Below are positions 1 to 7,513 of a DNA stretch of 64,000 bases, piece after piece (position 1 is the first letter of the stretch; every line of letters starts with the position of its first letter). The notes below the pieces were generated by a model. It was not told where the DNA came from. It saw only the letters and a program-made list of their open reading frames with translations, and did no database searches. Source of the stretch: Clostridiales bacterium FE2011 (GTDB taxonomy: Bacteria; Bacillota; Clostridia; Christensenellales; Aristaeellaceae); contig CP069418.1 in NCBI GenBank assembly GCA_017569305.1, positions 2,976,001 to 3,040,000 of the forward strand, written 5' to 3'. Made by a program: the position numbers and the translations under genes.

Positions 1-158
1 AGGTATCCGGTATGATTATCGGTGCTGTGCTGATGGGCGTTATCAACCAGGGCATGAATATGGTCGGCGTGGACTCCAACTACCAGAAGGTTGTTAAAGG
101 ACTCGTGCTGCTGCTGGCGGTTGTCTTCGACGTGCTGTCCAAGCGGCAGAAGCGGTAA
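1..158 (+). CDS. Sugar ABC transporter permease, C-terminal fragment
   Basis: This is the end of a gene that starts left of the window; the reading frame begins at base 3 and stops with TAA at 156-158. The visible tail, about 51 residues, contains GVDSNYQKVVKGLVLLLAVV followed by a basic end (SKRQKR). It matches the last membrane segment and cytoplasmic tail of the permease encoded just downstream (DANYQRVVKGFVLLAAVVFD). The family is the MmsB/XylH/GguB type of monosaccharide ABC permease, which moves sugars across the cytoplasmic membrane with a binding protein and an ATPase. The downstream permease starts 21 bases later, so the two are one operon. Confidence 0.85.
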   Translation, partial: VSGMIIGAVLMGVINQGMNMVGVDSNYQKVVKGLVLLLAVVFDVLSKRQKR

Positions 159-179
159 GGAAAGGAGGATGGCAAGAAA

Positions 180-1379
180 ATGGAAGGAAAAGTTATCAAT
201 CAATCCAATATCAGAAAAGCTGACCCGGTTTCCATGCTGAAAAAGAATGCCATGCTCATCATCCTGATCCTGGTGTTTATTTTCTTCACAATTATGACGA
301 ACGGCCGGATGTTCAAACCGACCAGCTTCGCCTCCCTGATTAACCAGAACGCTTATGTTTACATCCTCGGCTGCGGTATGCTGATGTGCATGCTTACCGG
401 CGGTAACATCGACCTGAGCTGCGGTGCGTTTGTCTGCCTGCTGGGTGCTATCGGCGGTATGATGATGGTCATCTGGGGATGGAGCACGGGAGTGTCCCTG
501 GTAGCCATGCTGCTGGTCGGTATCATCTACGGATGCGGCCTGGGCGCCCTGATTGCTTATGTGCGTGTACCCCCGTGGATCGCGACTCTGGCCGGTTACC
601 TGGCTTTCCGCGGCCTGGGAACTTCTATTCTCAGCGTATCCATTACGAATTCGATTTCCTTCAAGGATAAGCCTGATTTCCTGAACATCTTCTCCGGTGT
701 GCTGTTCAAAACACCTGAAGGTCAGTTGAACGTGCCGTGCATGATTGTGGGCATCGTTGCCGCGCTGCTGGTTGTGCTTCTGATTTTCAAAAACAGGCTG
801 ACGCGGCTGAAGAAAGGTTATGAAGTTGACACGATCGGTATGGACATCGTCAAGAGCGTGCTGGGCGCTGCTGTGATCCTGCTGGTTATGTTCAAACTGG
901 CTTATGCCGGCGGTATTCCGACGGTTCTTCTGTGGGTTGCTGCGGTGGTTCTGTTCTACGCTTTCATTACGAGCAAGACCACGATCGGCCGTCACTTCTA
1001 TGTGGTGGGCGGCAATATCGAAGCGGCCCGCCTGTCCGGTGTAAACACCAAGAAGATCATGTTCATCGCTTACCTGAACATGGCAATCCTGACAGCAATC
1101 TCCGCTATGACGGTTGTTTCCCGGTATACCGCGGCAAACGCTGACGCCGGAAAGAACTTCGAAATGGATGCCATCTCCGCCTGCGTTGTGGGCGGCGTAT
1201 CTGCCAGCGGCGGAGCCGGATCCGTGCTGGGCATGGTGATCGGCGCTACTCTGATTGGCGTGATCAACCTGGGCATGTTCCAGATCAATCTGGACGCGAA
1301 CTATCAGCGTGTGGTCAAGGGCTTCGTGCTGCTGGCTGCCGTGGTGTTTGACATCCTGTCCAAGAAAAAGCAGCGCTGA
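180..1379 (+). CDS. Multiple-sugar ABC transporter permease (MmsB/XylH type)
   Basis: The 399-residue protein is very hydrophobic with roughly ten membrane segments, as expected for branched-chain/ribose/xylose-type sugar permeases. The conserved cytoplasmic loop is visible around residues 280-295 (VVGGNIEAARLSGVNTKKI), which contacts the ATPase, and the glycine-rich block SACVVGGVSASGGAGSVLG follows near residues 335-352. The start ATG has an AAAGGAGG ribosome site at 161-168. It follows another permease of the same family, so the transporter probably uses a permease heterodimer or the operon carries a duplicated permease. The sugar cannot be told from the sequence; the ATPase and binding protein presumably lie to the left. 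A strong terminator follows. Confidence 0.9.
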   Translation: MEGKVINQSNIRKADPVSMLKKNAMLIILILVFIFFTIMTNGRMFKPTSFASLINQNAYVYILGCGMLMCMLTGGNIDLSCGAFVCLLGAIGGMMMVIWGWSTGVSLVAMLLVGIIYGCGLGALIAYVRVPPWIATLAGYLAFRGLGTSILSVSITNSISFKDKPDFLNIFSGVLFKTPEGQLNVPCMIVGIVAALLVVLLIFKNRLTRLKKGYEVDTIGMDIVKSVLGAAVILLVMFKLAYAGGIPTVLLWVAAVVLFYAFITSKTTIGRHFYVVGGNIEAARLSGVNTKKIMFIAYLNMAILTAISAMTVVSRYTAANADAGKNFEMDAISACVVGGVSASGGAGSVLGMVIGATLIGVINLGMFQINLDANYQRVVKGFVLLAAVVFDILSKKKQR

Positions 1380-1394
1380 TAAAGGTACTGTTTC

Positions 1395-1424
1395 AACGGA
1401 AGAGCGGAAGCTCTTCCGTTTTTT
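1395..1424 (+). terminator. Rho-independent terminator of the sugar ABC operon
   Basis: A perfect 11-bp stem (AACGGAAGAGC, 1395-1405, with its complement at 1410-1420) closes a GGAA loop and is followed by a T run. It lies 15 bases after the permease stop. Confidence 0.9.
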
Positions 1425-1425
1425 G

Positions 1426-1454
1426 TTGCTTTTTTCGTCGCGATGACATATGCT
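1426..1454 (+). promoter_or_regulatory. Promoter of the zinc-ribbon protein gene
   Basis: TTGCTT at 1426-1431 and TATGCT at 1449-1454 are separated by 17 bases, directly behind the terminator and about 35 bases before the next start codon. Assigned by consensus only. Confidence 0.5.
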
Positions 1455-1487
1455 TGTTAAAGAACAAAGCCTTGCAGAGGTGACAAC

Positions 1488-2180
1488 ATGAGTATGATAT
1501 GCAGACAATGCGGTAAAACCATTGAGAATGAAGAAGCAGCCTTCTGCCCGTACTGCGGAACAAAACTGGCAGCGGGAAAAGCTCCTGAGACTGTGAATGA
1601 GGAAGCGGAAAAGTGGATCCGTAAAGCACGGGCAATCAACAGTTATCCGGAAAAGAAGAAGATCCTGCTGAAAGGCCTGGAGGCATGTCCGGGAGATCGT
1701 GATATTGAGTGGGAACTCCTTTATATCGGAGAGGAAGGACCGAAAAAAGGCTGGGCGCTTGACTTTTCGATCATCAAATGCTGGGTGCTGGAATTATATC
1801 GCAAGCCTGGAGAATTCTCCGAGGAAAAGCGGAACAGCATGAGATCCCAGCTGTTTGAGGCACCGCAGCTGGTCAGCTGCCTGCAGAAGTTTGAGGATCC
1901 TAAACAAAAGCAGCAGGAATACCTGCTGCGGCTTTGCCGTGAGTATACGGAAATCTTCCTGGAGGGCGATAGCCAGGTCATGGGAAAGCTGTTTGGTTTT
2001 TCCCTGGAACGGAACAAGGAGAAACGGCTTGCTGTGCCGGCCGCACAGATGATTGAACGAATGAAGGCGGATGAAAAACTGACGCCGGAACAGCGGGAAC
2101 AGCTGTGGAAAGCCATGTATCAGGCTTATGCGGTCAGAGCACAGGGAAATACGCAGTATTTGGATGAACAACTAAGGTAA
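1488..2180 (+). CDS. Zinc-ribbon protein of unknown function
   Basis: The 230-residue protein begins with a zinc ribbon: CRQCG at about residues 5-9 and CPYCG at about 22-26, the paired Cys-x-x-Cys knuckles of the 'zinc-ribbon_2' type. The rest is charged and mostly helical, with no signal peptide or membrane segment, so it is probably cytoplasmic. I do not recognise the C-terminal part, which contains helical stretches such as LEACPGDRDIEWELLYIGEE that resemble short repeat helices. It is flanked by terminators on both sides and so is a single-gene unit. The ribosome site is weak (GAGGTG). Confidence 0.75.
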   Translation: MSMICRQCGKTIENEEAAFCPYCGTKLAAGKAPETVNEEAEKWIRKARAINSYPEKKKILLKGLEACPGDRDIEWELLYIGEEGPKKGWALDFSIIKCWVLELYRKPGEFSEEKRNSMRSQLFEAPQLVSCLQKFEDPKQKQQEYLLRLCREYTEIFLEGDSQVMGKLFGFSLERNKEKRLAVPAAQMIERMKADEKLTPEQREQLWKAMYQAYAVRAQGNTQYLDEQLR

Positions 2181-2189
2181 TCAGCTGCT

Positions 2190-2268
2190 CATCCAATGAA
2201 AAATGAAGAATGAAAAAGAAGAATGGTGAAAAAAACTCCTGCGGTAATCGCAGGAGTTTTTTTGATAT
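2190..2268. repeat. Dispersed intergenic repeat with terminator hairpin (copy 1)
   Basis: An AT-rich lead made of ATGAAGAATGAAAA-like words is followed by AATGGTG, a hairpin with stem AACTCCTGCG, and TTTTTTTGAT. A second copy with the same hairpin sequence is at 21165-21245, and a third with a different hairpin sequence in the same context is at 25742-25825. Confidence 0.7.
2234..2263. terminator. Terminator between convergent genes
   Basis: A perfect 10-bp stem (AACTCCTGCG at 2234-2243 with 2249-2258) has a five-base loop, with A residues before and T residues after. It can end transcription of both the zinc-ribbon gene and miaA. Confidence 0.85.
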
Positions 2269-3161
2269 TATACGTTTTCGGAAAGGAACGCCTCGATCAG
2301 GTCGGATGCCTCGGCAACCGGGTCTGCTGACATGTCCAGCCAGTGAATCCGGGGATCACGGCGGAACCAGGTCATCTGACGTTTTGCGAACTTTTTGATG
2401 GCATTGCCGAGCTCTTCCTTCATCTGTTCATAACCGATTTTACCGGTCAGATACCAGGTCAGGTATTTGTATTCCAGCCCAAGCTTGACCATGAACTCTT
2501 CGCTGACACCTTCATCAAGCAGGGCCTTGACTTCTTCCACCATGCCCTCCTGCAGCCTGCGCTCCAGACGTTCATCAATCCGCTGCTTCAGGATTTCACG
2601 GGGCCAGGTGACGCCGAGCTTCAGAAGCTCATAACGCGGATTTTTCCCGGCAGGACGGTCATCGCCGGCTTCCAGCTTTTCCAGAGCGCGCATGACGCGG
2701 TGACGGTTACGGGGATCTATATCGGTATCCGGAAGCTTCTGCTTCAGCATTTCATAGAGTTCAGGCGTTTCAAAGGTTTCCAGATGTGCACGGAGACTGT
2801 GGTCCGGCGCTTTATCGCTGATTTCATACCCGTCTGCGACTGCGTCCACATACAGGCCGGTGCCGCCCACCAGGAAGGGGAGACGATCCCGGGAGAGAAT
2901 ATCGTCTATGGCTTCATAAGCCAGGCGCTGGAAATCGGCCATGGAGAAGAATTCTCCGGGATTCCTGACGTCCAGCAGGTGGTGCGGAACACCCTCCATC
3001 TCTTCAGGGGTAATCTTGCCGGAACCGAGATCCAGACGACGGAAAACCTGCCTGGAGTCAGCAGATATAATTTCGCCTCCGAAACGGGCAGCCAGCTTCA
3101 CGCCCAGGGAACTTTTCCCGGAGGCGTTGGTCCCTTCGATAACAATCATTTTCGGAAGCAT
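2268..3161 (-). CDS. miaA: tRNA dimethylallyltransferase
   Basis: MiaA transfers a dimethylallyl group from DMAPP to N6 of A37 in tRNAs that read codons beginning with U. The 297-residue product starts MLPKMIVIEGTNASGKSSLG, which contains the P-loop GTNASGKS. It continues with ISADSRQVFRRLDLGSGK, the DSRQ motif that binds A37, and the VGGTGLYVDA motif near residues 100-110. I chose the ATG at 3161 because an AAAGGAG ribosome site lies 9 bases upstream and the P-loop is then at the usual distance; the open frame extends further upstream without homology. The length is slightly short for the family (about 300-315). It is divergent from hup. Confidence 0.95.
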   Translation of the reverse strand: MLPKMIVIEGTNASGKSSLGVKLAARFGGEIISADSRQVFRRLDLGSGKITPEEMEGVPHHLLDVRNPGEFFSMADFQRLAYEAIDDILSRDRLPFLVGGTGLYVDAVADGYEISDKAPDHSLRAHLETFETPELYEMLKQKLPDTDIDPRNRHRVMRALEKLEAGDDRPAGKNPRYELLKLGVTWPREILKQRIDERLERRLQEGMVEEVKALLDEGVSEEFMVKLGLEYKYLTWYLTGKIGYEQMKEELGNAIKKFAKRQMTWFRRDPRIHWLDMSADPVAEASDLIEAFLSENV

Positions 3162-3267
3162 GTTTTTCACTCCTTTAATTACATAAAAAGCCCGGAAAAG
3201 ATGATAACACAGGGGTTCCGGGCGCGCAAGGGTGCCAGAGAGACGGATAAGGGCAAAAACATGGCAT

Positions 3268-3311
3268 ATTTTGTGTCTAAAACGCCCAGAATGGCACAAA
3301 ATAAGGCGTTT
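3268..3311. other. Interleaved inverted repeats upstream of hup
   Basis: ATTTTGTG (3268-3275) pairs with CACAAAAT (3295-3302), and AAACGCC (3280-3286) pairs with GGCGTTT (3305-3311). The arms alternate a-b-a'-b', the topology of a pseudoknot or of two overlapping operator palindromes. It ends 15 bases before the hup -35 box. Confidence 0.5.
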
Positions 3312-3325
3312 CGGCAAAAAAAGAC

Positions 3326-3353
3326 TTGACATAAGGACTGGAATGGTTATACT
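3326..3353 (+). promoter_or_regulatory. hup promoter
   Basis: A consensus TTGACA (3326-3331) and TATACT (3348-3353) are spaced by 16 bases, 33 bases before the HU start codon. It is one of the strongest-looking promoters in the window, consistent with an abundant protein. Confidence 0.85.
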
Positions 3354-3386
3354 ACAATTGAAAATTCTTTCAAGGAGGTCCCCATA

Positions 3387-3662
3387 ATGAATAAGGGTGA
3401 ACTGATTGCTGCTCTGGCAGCCAAGACTGAAATGACCAAGAAAGATTCTGAAGCCGCTCTGAACGCCGTTCTGGACGTGATCGCTGAGAGCATGGCTAAG
3501 GGTGAGAAAGTGCAGCTGATCGGCTTTGGCACCTTCGAAGCCAAGAACCGTCCTGCCCGCGTTGCCCGCAATCCCCGCACCGGCGCTTCCGTGAAGATCG
3601 CTGCCTGCAAGGCTCCCGCTTTCAAGGCCGGCAAAGCTCTGAAGGACGCTGTGAACAAGTAA
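3387..3662 (+). CDS. hup: HU family DNA-binding protein
   Basis: HU is the histone-like dimer that bends and compacts DNA. The 91-residue product has the standard length and the family pattern: [20 protein letters not shown] at the start, [21 protein letters not shown] near residues 46-66, the beta-arm region with the conserved Arg-Asn-Pro-Arg-Thr-Gly, and a C-terminal [13 protein letters not shown] consensus AAGGAGGT ribosome site sits 7 bases before ATG. It is monocistronic, with its own promoter and terminator. Codon use is strongly biased, as expected for high expression. Confidence 0.97.
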   Translation: MNKGELIAALAAKTEMTKKDSEAALNAVLDVIAESMAKGEKVQLIGFGTFEAKNRPARVARNPRTGASVKIAACKAPAFKAGKALKDAVNK

Positions 3663-3674
3663 TCCGGTTATCCG

Positions 3675-3705
3675 ATCCCGCAGCCGCAAGGCTGCGGGAT
3701 TTTTG
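3675..3705 (+). terminator. hup terminator
   Basis: A perfect 10-bp GC-rich stem (ATCCCGCAGC, 3675-3684, with 3691-3700) is followed by TTTTTG. Confidence 0.92.
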
Positions 3706-3727
3706 TTTATGCTGGTGCTTATATTTA

Positions 3728-3756
3728 TTGCAAAAGGCATATAGTTGTGCTAAACT
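3728..3756 (+). promoter_or_regulatory. Promoter of the transglutaminase/filament operon
   Basis: TTGCAA (3728-3733) and TAAACT (3751-3756) have a 17-base spacer, and a TG dinucleotide sits just before the -10 (extended -10). The start codon follows 44 bases later. Confidence 0.6.
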
Positions 3757-3800
3757 GACTATATTGGGTTTACATATGGTCAACAGGGGAGGAAATAGCT

Positions 3801-4625
3801 ATGATCGCAAGAATGGGCAAGACGCGCTTCATTATTTGCGCAGCGCTGGTTCTTGTGGTTTGTGCGGCAATGATTGTTGCCGCATGCGGGCTGAATCTTC
3901 CAGAAGCAACCGGAAAGACCGTCAAGACAGACGGCAAAATGACCATTGACTGCAGCAATATGTCTGAAGGCTATATTATGGTCAAGGCCAAAAAGACTAC
4001 CAAGCGGCTGAAACTGCAGATTGCCACATCCGGAGCAAAACTGAATTATGACCTGAACAGTGACGGAGAGTATGAGGTTTTCCCGCTACAGTTTGGCAAC
4101 GGAAAATATCAGATCTCTCTTTTTGAAAACGTGAGCGGGAAGAAATATTCCAAAGAGGGCACCGTTAAACTGAACGTTAAGATGCCCGATGAGCTCAGCT
4201 GTTTCCTGTATCCGAATCAATATGTCTCCTACAATGAAAATACAGCGTGCGTACAGCAAGCTGAGAAGCTGTGTGAGGGTATGACAGATCAGACCGAGAT
4301 TTACGGTACGATCTGCAAATATGTGCTCAAGAACTTTGTGTATGACTACATCAAGAGCGTGACAGTCAAACCCGGACTGCTGCCCCAGATCGATGACTGC
4401 TGGAACAACAAGATGGGCATTTGCCAGGACCTGGCGGCAATGACATGCGCGATGCTGCGGTCCCAGGGGGTTCCGGCCCGCCTGATGATTGGTACGGTTG
4501 GTTCCAATACCTATCATGCCTGGGTTGTGGCGGTGGTGAACGGCAAAAACGAATTCTTCGATCCTACCGCAGAAATGAATGCCAGCTCCAAGACGGATGC
4601 TTATACAACAGAAAGATATTATTAA
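3801..4625 (+). CDS. Transglutaminase-like membrane or lipoprotein
   Basis: The 274-residue product has an N-terminal hydrophobic stretch (residues 9-30) ending in IVAACG, which could be a lipobox with Cys near residue 30. Its C-terminal half is a transglutaminase-like fold with the catalytic triad visible: Cys at about 208 in MGICQDLAAMTC, His at about 238 in TYHAWV and Asp at about 254 in EFFDPT. These domains act as peptidases or cross-linkers of cell-surface proteins. The ribosome site GGGAGG is 8 bases upstream. It is followed after 39 bases by the filament genes on the same strand, so it may process or anchor the same surface structure; that link is inferred from position only. Confidence 0.8.
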   Translation: MIARMGKTRFIICAALVLVVCAAMIVAACGLNLPEATGKTVKTDGKMTIDCSNMSEGYIMVKAKKTTKRLKLQIATSGAKLNYDLNSDGEYEVFPLQFGNGKYQISLFENVSGKKYSKEGTVKLNVKMPDELSCFLYPNQYVSYNENTACVQQAEKLCEGMTDQTEIYGTICKYVLKNFVYDYIKSVTVKPGLLPQIDDCWNNKMGICQDLAAMTCAMLRSQGVPARLMIGTVGSNTYHAWVVAVVNGKNEFFDPTAEMNASSKTDAYTTERYY

Positions 4626-4664
4626 TCCGATAGGGTTAAAGCGATATATTTGGAGGATCACATC

Positions 4665-5729
4665 ATGGCGACCGATACAAAGAAGAAAAAGAGAATTATG
4701 TCCTCGGAGGAACTTAGCAGCTTCTGCGATCAGATTGCCTTGATGCTCAGCTCCGGCATGACGCTCCGCGACGGCATTGAAATGCTGGCCGAGGACGAAA
4801 TGAAAGGCAATGACAAGGTTCATCCTTATACCAATCTGTATAAAGTCGTAGACGAAACAGGTTCTCTTTATGTTGCCATGAAAGAGAACGAGGAAGAATG
4901 GCCTTCCTATATGATCGAAATGGTGGATATCGGTGAGCAGACTGGCCGCCTGGAAGACATTATGGTCAGTCTTTCCACCTACTATCAGAGAGAAGGGCGC
5001 ATCCGCTCTGCAGCTGTCAGCGCGATCACTTATCCGCTGGTGCTCGGCGTGATGCTTGTGATTATTATCGGCGTGCTCCTCTGGCGCGTGCTTCCCATCT
5101 TCCGCCGGGTGCTTGCGTCCCTGGGGGTTGACGCTTCCGGAAGCGGCTCCGTGCTGATGAAAATCGGTTCCTGGGCCGGATGGATCGTTCTTGGCCTGAT
5201 TGCGCTTGTTGTGATCTGCACGATCGTGATTGTGATCCTGATGAGAACCAGGATGAGAGACAAGGTCATGCATTTCCTGAAGAATCTCTTCCCGCCGGTA
5301 CGCAGACTGACAGAAAAGCTTTCAGCTTCCCGCGTAGCCGGTATTCTCGGACTGATGCTGCACAGCGGTTTCCCGATGGAGAACGCGCTGGAGATGGCAC
5401 CCGCCGCCCTGGCAGACCAGGAATCCATTAATAAAGTTAACTTTATCCGCGATGAAATGAAGAAGGATCAGACCTTCCAGGAAGCCCTGTCCAAGAGCGG
5501 ACTGTTTGCTGATTTCCATAACCGTATGCTGAAGGTCGGCGCTGCATCAGGACATGAGCCCCAGGTGATGGAAAAGATCGCTGAGATCTATGAGGAACAG
5601 GTGGAAGACGGTCTGGATCATCTGATCTCCATTGTGGAACCGACGCTGGTTGCGCTGCTGTCCATCGTGATCGGCGCAATCCTGCTGAGCGTCATGCTGC
5701 CGATGGCAGGTGTATTGGGCTCGATGTAA
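4665..5729 (+). CDS. Type II secretion/type IV pilus inner-membrane protein (GspF/PilC family)
   Basis: This 354-residue polytopic protein forms the inner-membrane platform on which pilin-like filaments are assembled. It carries two GspF domains, each with a cytoplasmic helical bundle (EELSSFCDQIALMLSSGMTL near the start and KLSASRVAGILGLMLHSGFP near residue 215). Three membrane segments are visible: about residues 120-145, 165-190 and near the C-terminus. The ATG at 4665 is preferred over an upstream TTG because GGAGG lies 8 bases before it. It heads a set of small pilin-like genes ending in a PilT-like ATPase. Confidence 0.85.
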   Translation: MATDTKKKKRIMSSEELSSFCDQIALMLSSGMTLRDGIEMLAEDEMKGNDKVHPYTNLYKVVDETGSLYVAMKENEEEWPSYMIEMVDIGEQTGRLEDIMVSLSTYYQREGRIRSAAVSAITYPLVLGVMLVIIIGVLLWRVLPIFRRVLASLGVDASGSGSVLMKIGSWAGWIVLGLIALVVICTIVIVILMRTRMRDKVMHFLKNLFPPVRRLTEKLSASRVAGILGLMLHSGFPMENALEMAPAALADQESINKVNFIRDEMKKDQTFQEALSKSGLFADFHNRMLKVGAASGHEPQVMEKIAEIYEEQVEDGLDHLISIVEPTLVALLSIVIGAILLSVMLPMAGVLGSM

Positions 5730-5742
5730 GCCATTGAGCGCT

Positions 5743-5777
5743 GTGAAGAATGAAAGATGAAAATGAAGAATTGAATG
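5743..5777. repeat. Low-complexity intergenic quasi-repeat
   Basis: The words GAAGAATGAAAGATGAAAA and ATGAAGAATTGAATGAG are near-tandem variants of a GAATGAA pattern. The same kind of sequence recurs in other gaps (2190-2225, 21165-21205, 36651-36683). Confidence 0.5.
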
Positions 5778-5839
5778 AGTGTGCGTTCAATGTTCATTTG
5801 TGATGTGCAAAACAAGAAAAGCGGGGAGGAGGGAAGAAG

Positions 5840-6154
5840 ATGAAAATGAATAAAAAAGATGTTGCATCCATCGCCATTTTCATTGTCCTGATTCTTTCTT
5901 TTGTCCTGCTGATTAACAGTATCACAACCAAAAACAACGGACGGGAGCTTCAGATCGTACGGGACGCCGTCAAAAACGCGGCGCTGACCTGCTACGCCGT
6001 GGAAGGCGTCTATCCGGACGATCTCGAGTATCTGCGCGAGCATTATCACCTGTCCTACAACGAAGAAAAGTATCACGTATTCTATGAGCCCCTGGCATCC
6101 AACCTGATGCCTTCCATTAAGGTTGCAGAGAGGGGAGGGAAAATGGACAAGTGA
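5840..6154 (+). CDS. Small pilin-like membrane protein
   Basis: The 104-residue product has one N-terminal membrane helix (residues 9-27, SIAIFIVLILSFVLLINSIT) followed by a soluble domain with a pseudopilin-like pattern, CYAVEGVYPDDLEYLREHYH, as in GspG-like subunits. There is no canonical prepilin peptidase site (no Gly followed by Phe-Thr-Leu-Ile-Glu). A good ribosome site (GGAGGAGGGAAG) precedes it. It overlaps the next gene by four bases. Its membership of the filament operon rests on position and architecture. Confidence 0.65.
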   Translation: MKMNKKDVASIAIFIVLILSFVLLINSITTKNNGRELQIVRDAVKNAALTCYAVEGVYPDDLEYLREHYHLSYNEEKYHVFYEPLASNLMPSIKVAERGGKMDK

Positions 6155-6678
6155 GTAAGCCTGTTGTTTCCCGTTCTCCCCGTATTATCCAGAGCGTATT
6201 TGTCCTGCTGCTCCTGTCCCTGTTCGCCTGCCTGAGCGCCTTCCTGGTGACCATGGGTGCTCAGATTTACAAGAACACAGTGGACAGTGCTGAAGAAAAC
6301 AATCATTCCCGGATCGCATCCGCGGTGATCCGCAGTGCCGTATGGGCTGAGGACGGCGGGGACGTACAGATTGAGCAGCTGAGTGATGACATTACTGCCC
6401 TGTCAGTGGTTAATGAATATGACGGCGTGAAGTACTATAAGAGACTGTACTGCGCGATGGATCCGGATCCCCTGGACGGGGAACCCCGTTCCTTCCTGTG
6501 GGAAAGCTATAACAGTGAAGGCGTCGAATTCAAACCTGACAACGGCGAGTCCCTGTGTGAACTGAACGGTTTTGTACCTTCCATAGAAAACAATATGCTG
6601 ACGGTGGAGCTGGAAACACCAGCCGGTACGAAGAGCACCATCCGGATGGCATTGCGGACGGGAGGTGCAGTGAAATGA
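6151..6678 (+). CDS. Membrane-anchored DUF4860-like protein of the filament operon
   Basis: The 175-residue product starts with GTG overlapping the previous stop (GTGA). A single membrane helix (about residues 14-36) is followed by an extracellular domain. The pattern resembles the DUF4860 proteins found beside type II secretion F and PilT genes in clostridia; I am moderately sure of that name. It contains two tryptophans and two cysteines (YCAMDPDP and LCEL) that could form a disulfide outside the cell. No peptidase motif is visible. Confidence 0.6.
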   Translation: MSKPVVSRSPRIIQSVFVLLLLSLFACLSAFLVTMGAQIYKNTVDSAEENNHSRIASAVIRSAVWAEDGGDVQIEQLSDDITALSVVNEYDGVKYYKRLYCAMDPDPLDGEPRSFLWESYNSEGVEFKPDNGESLCELNGFVPSIENNMLTVELETPAGTKSTIRMALRTGGAVK

Positions 6679-7076
6679 AAAGCAGAAGCCGCTCCAATAC
6701 ATTGCTGATTGAACTGCTGCTTGTAATCTTTTTCTTCATGTGCTCCGCGGGGATTCTGGTACAGATCTTTGCCAGCGCCAAGCTGAAGAGCAGGACGGCC
6801 CACACAATCAATGCTTCCATGCTGGAGGCCGAAAACATCGCAGAGGATCTGTATGCCTCGGATGATCCGGATGCCGTACTCGCATCTTACGGATTTACAG
6901 GCCAGGATGGCAGCTGGGAACTGCAGAAGGACGGATACCTGTTGAAGGTGGTTCTCAAAAGCGAAGAAACCGAATCCGGAACGCTCCGATCCTATGAAAT
7001 CACAGGCGTTCAGGGAGAACAGACGCTGATTACCCTGCCTTCCACCCGGTATATTCCCAGGGAGGTGAGTCCGTGA
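6675..7076 (+). CDS. Prepilin-like protein with a degenerate cleavage motif
   Basis: The 133-residue protein has an N-terminus NTLLIELLLVIFFFMCSAG that matches the hydrophobic segment of type IV pilins, including the conserved Glu five residues into the helix. The Gly-Phe cleavage site expected before it is replaced by Ser-Asn. The rest is a small soluble domain (GQDGSWELQKDGYLLKVVLK). It overlaps both neighbours by four bases (ATGA and GTGA), which implies translational coupling and fixed stoichiometry with them. Confidence 0.65.
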   Translation: MKSRSRSNTLLIELLLVIFFFMCSAGILVQIFASAKLKSRTAHTINASMLEAENIAEDLYASDDPDAVLASYGFTGQDGSWELQKDGYLLKVVLKSEETESGTLRSYEITGVQGEQTLITLPSTRYIPREVSP

Positions 7077-7513
7077 ACAAGCGTAAAATAGCCCTGGGAC
7101 CAGGCGCCGCGTCCCTGATCCTGATTGTGGTGGTGCTTTCCCTGTGCATGCTTGCCATGCTGACACAGATCGCCGCGAAGAACGATTATAATCTCTGCAC
7201 CAGAAGTGCTGAAATGGTACAGAAGGTTTATGAACTGAACGCGCAAAGCGAACAGAACTTCGCCCGGCTGGACAGCGTGCTGGTATCTGCCCGGAAGGAA
7301 ACGACGGATATGCAGGCATATCTGGACAAAGTAAAGGAAATGCTGCCGGAAGGCATGACACTGGATGAAGACCGGGTCACCTGGACCGAACCCCTGGACA
7401 ACCGCAACCTTGAGTGTATCATACAGCTGCTTCCCATTGAGGATACGCAGCGGGCCAAATGGATCTCTCATAAGCTGGCAGTTGAAGAGCCGGAGGATGA
7501 TTGGGAATGGTAG
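7073..7513 (+). CDS. Membrane-anchored protein of the filament operon, unknown function
   Basis: The 146-residue product (GTG start overlapping the previous stop) has a membrane helix at about residues 12-34 (AASLILIVVVLSLCMLAML), then a predicted long amphipathic or coiled-coil segment (residues 45-95, rich in Glu, Gln and Ala), and an acidic tail EEPEDDWEW. It could be a minor pilin or a PilN/GspL-like assembly protein; the sequence does not decide. The last codons overlap the ribosome site of the ATPase gene. Confidence 0.6.
   Translation: MNKRKIALGPGAASLILIVVVLSLCMLAMLTQIAAKNDYNLCTRSAEMVQKVYELNAQSEQNFARLDSVLVSARKETTDMQAYLDKVKEMLPEGMTLDEDRVTWTEPLDNRNLECIIQLLPIEDTQRAKWISHKLAVEEPEDDWEW

Noticed and set aside
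3161..3740. Longer miaA reading frame reaching over the hup gene
   Set aside because: The extra N-terminal residues are antisense to hup, and the real ribosome site lies just before ATG 3161.
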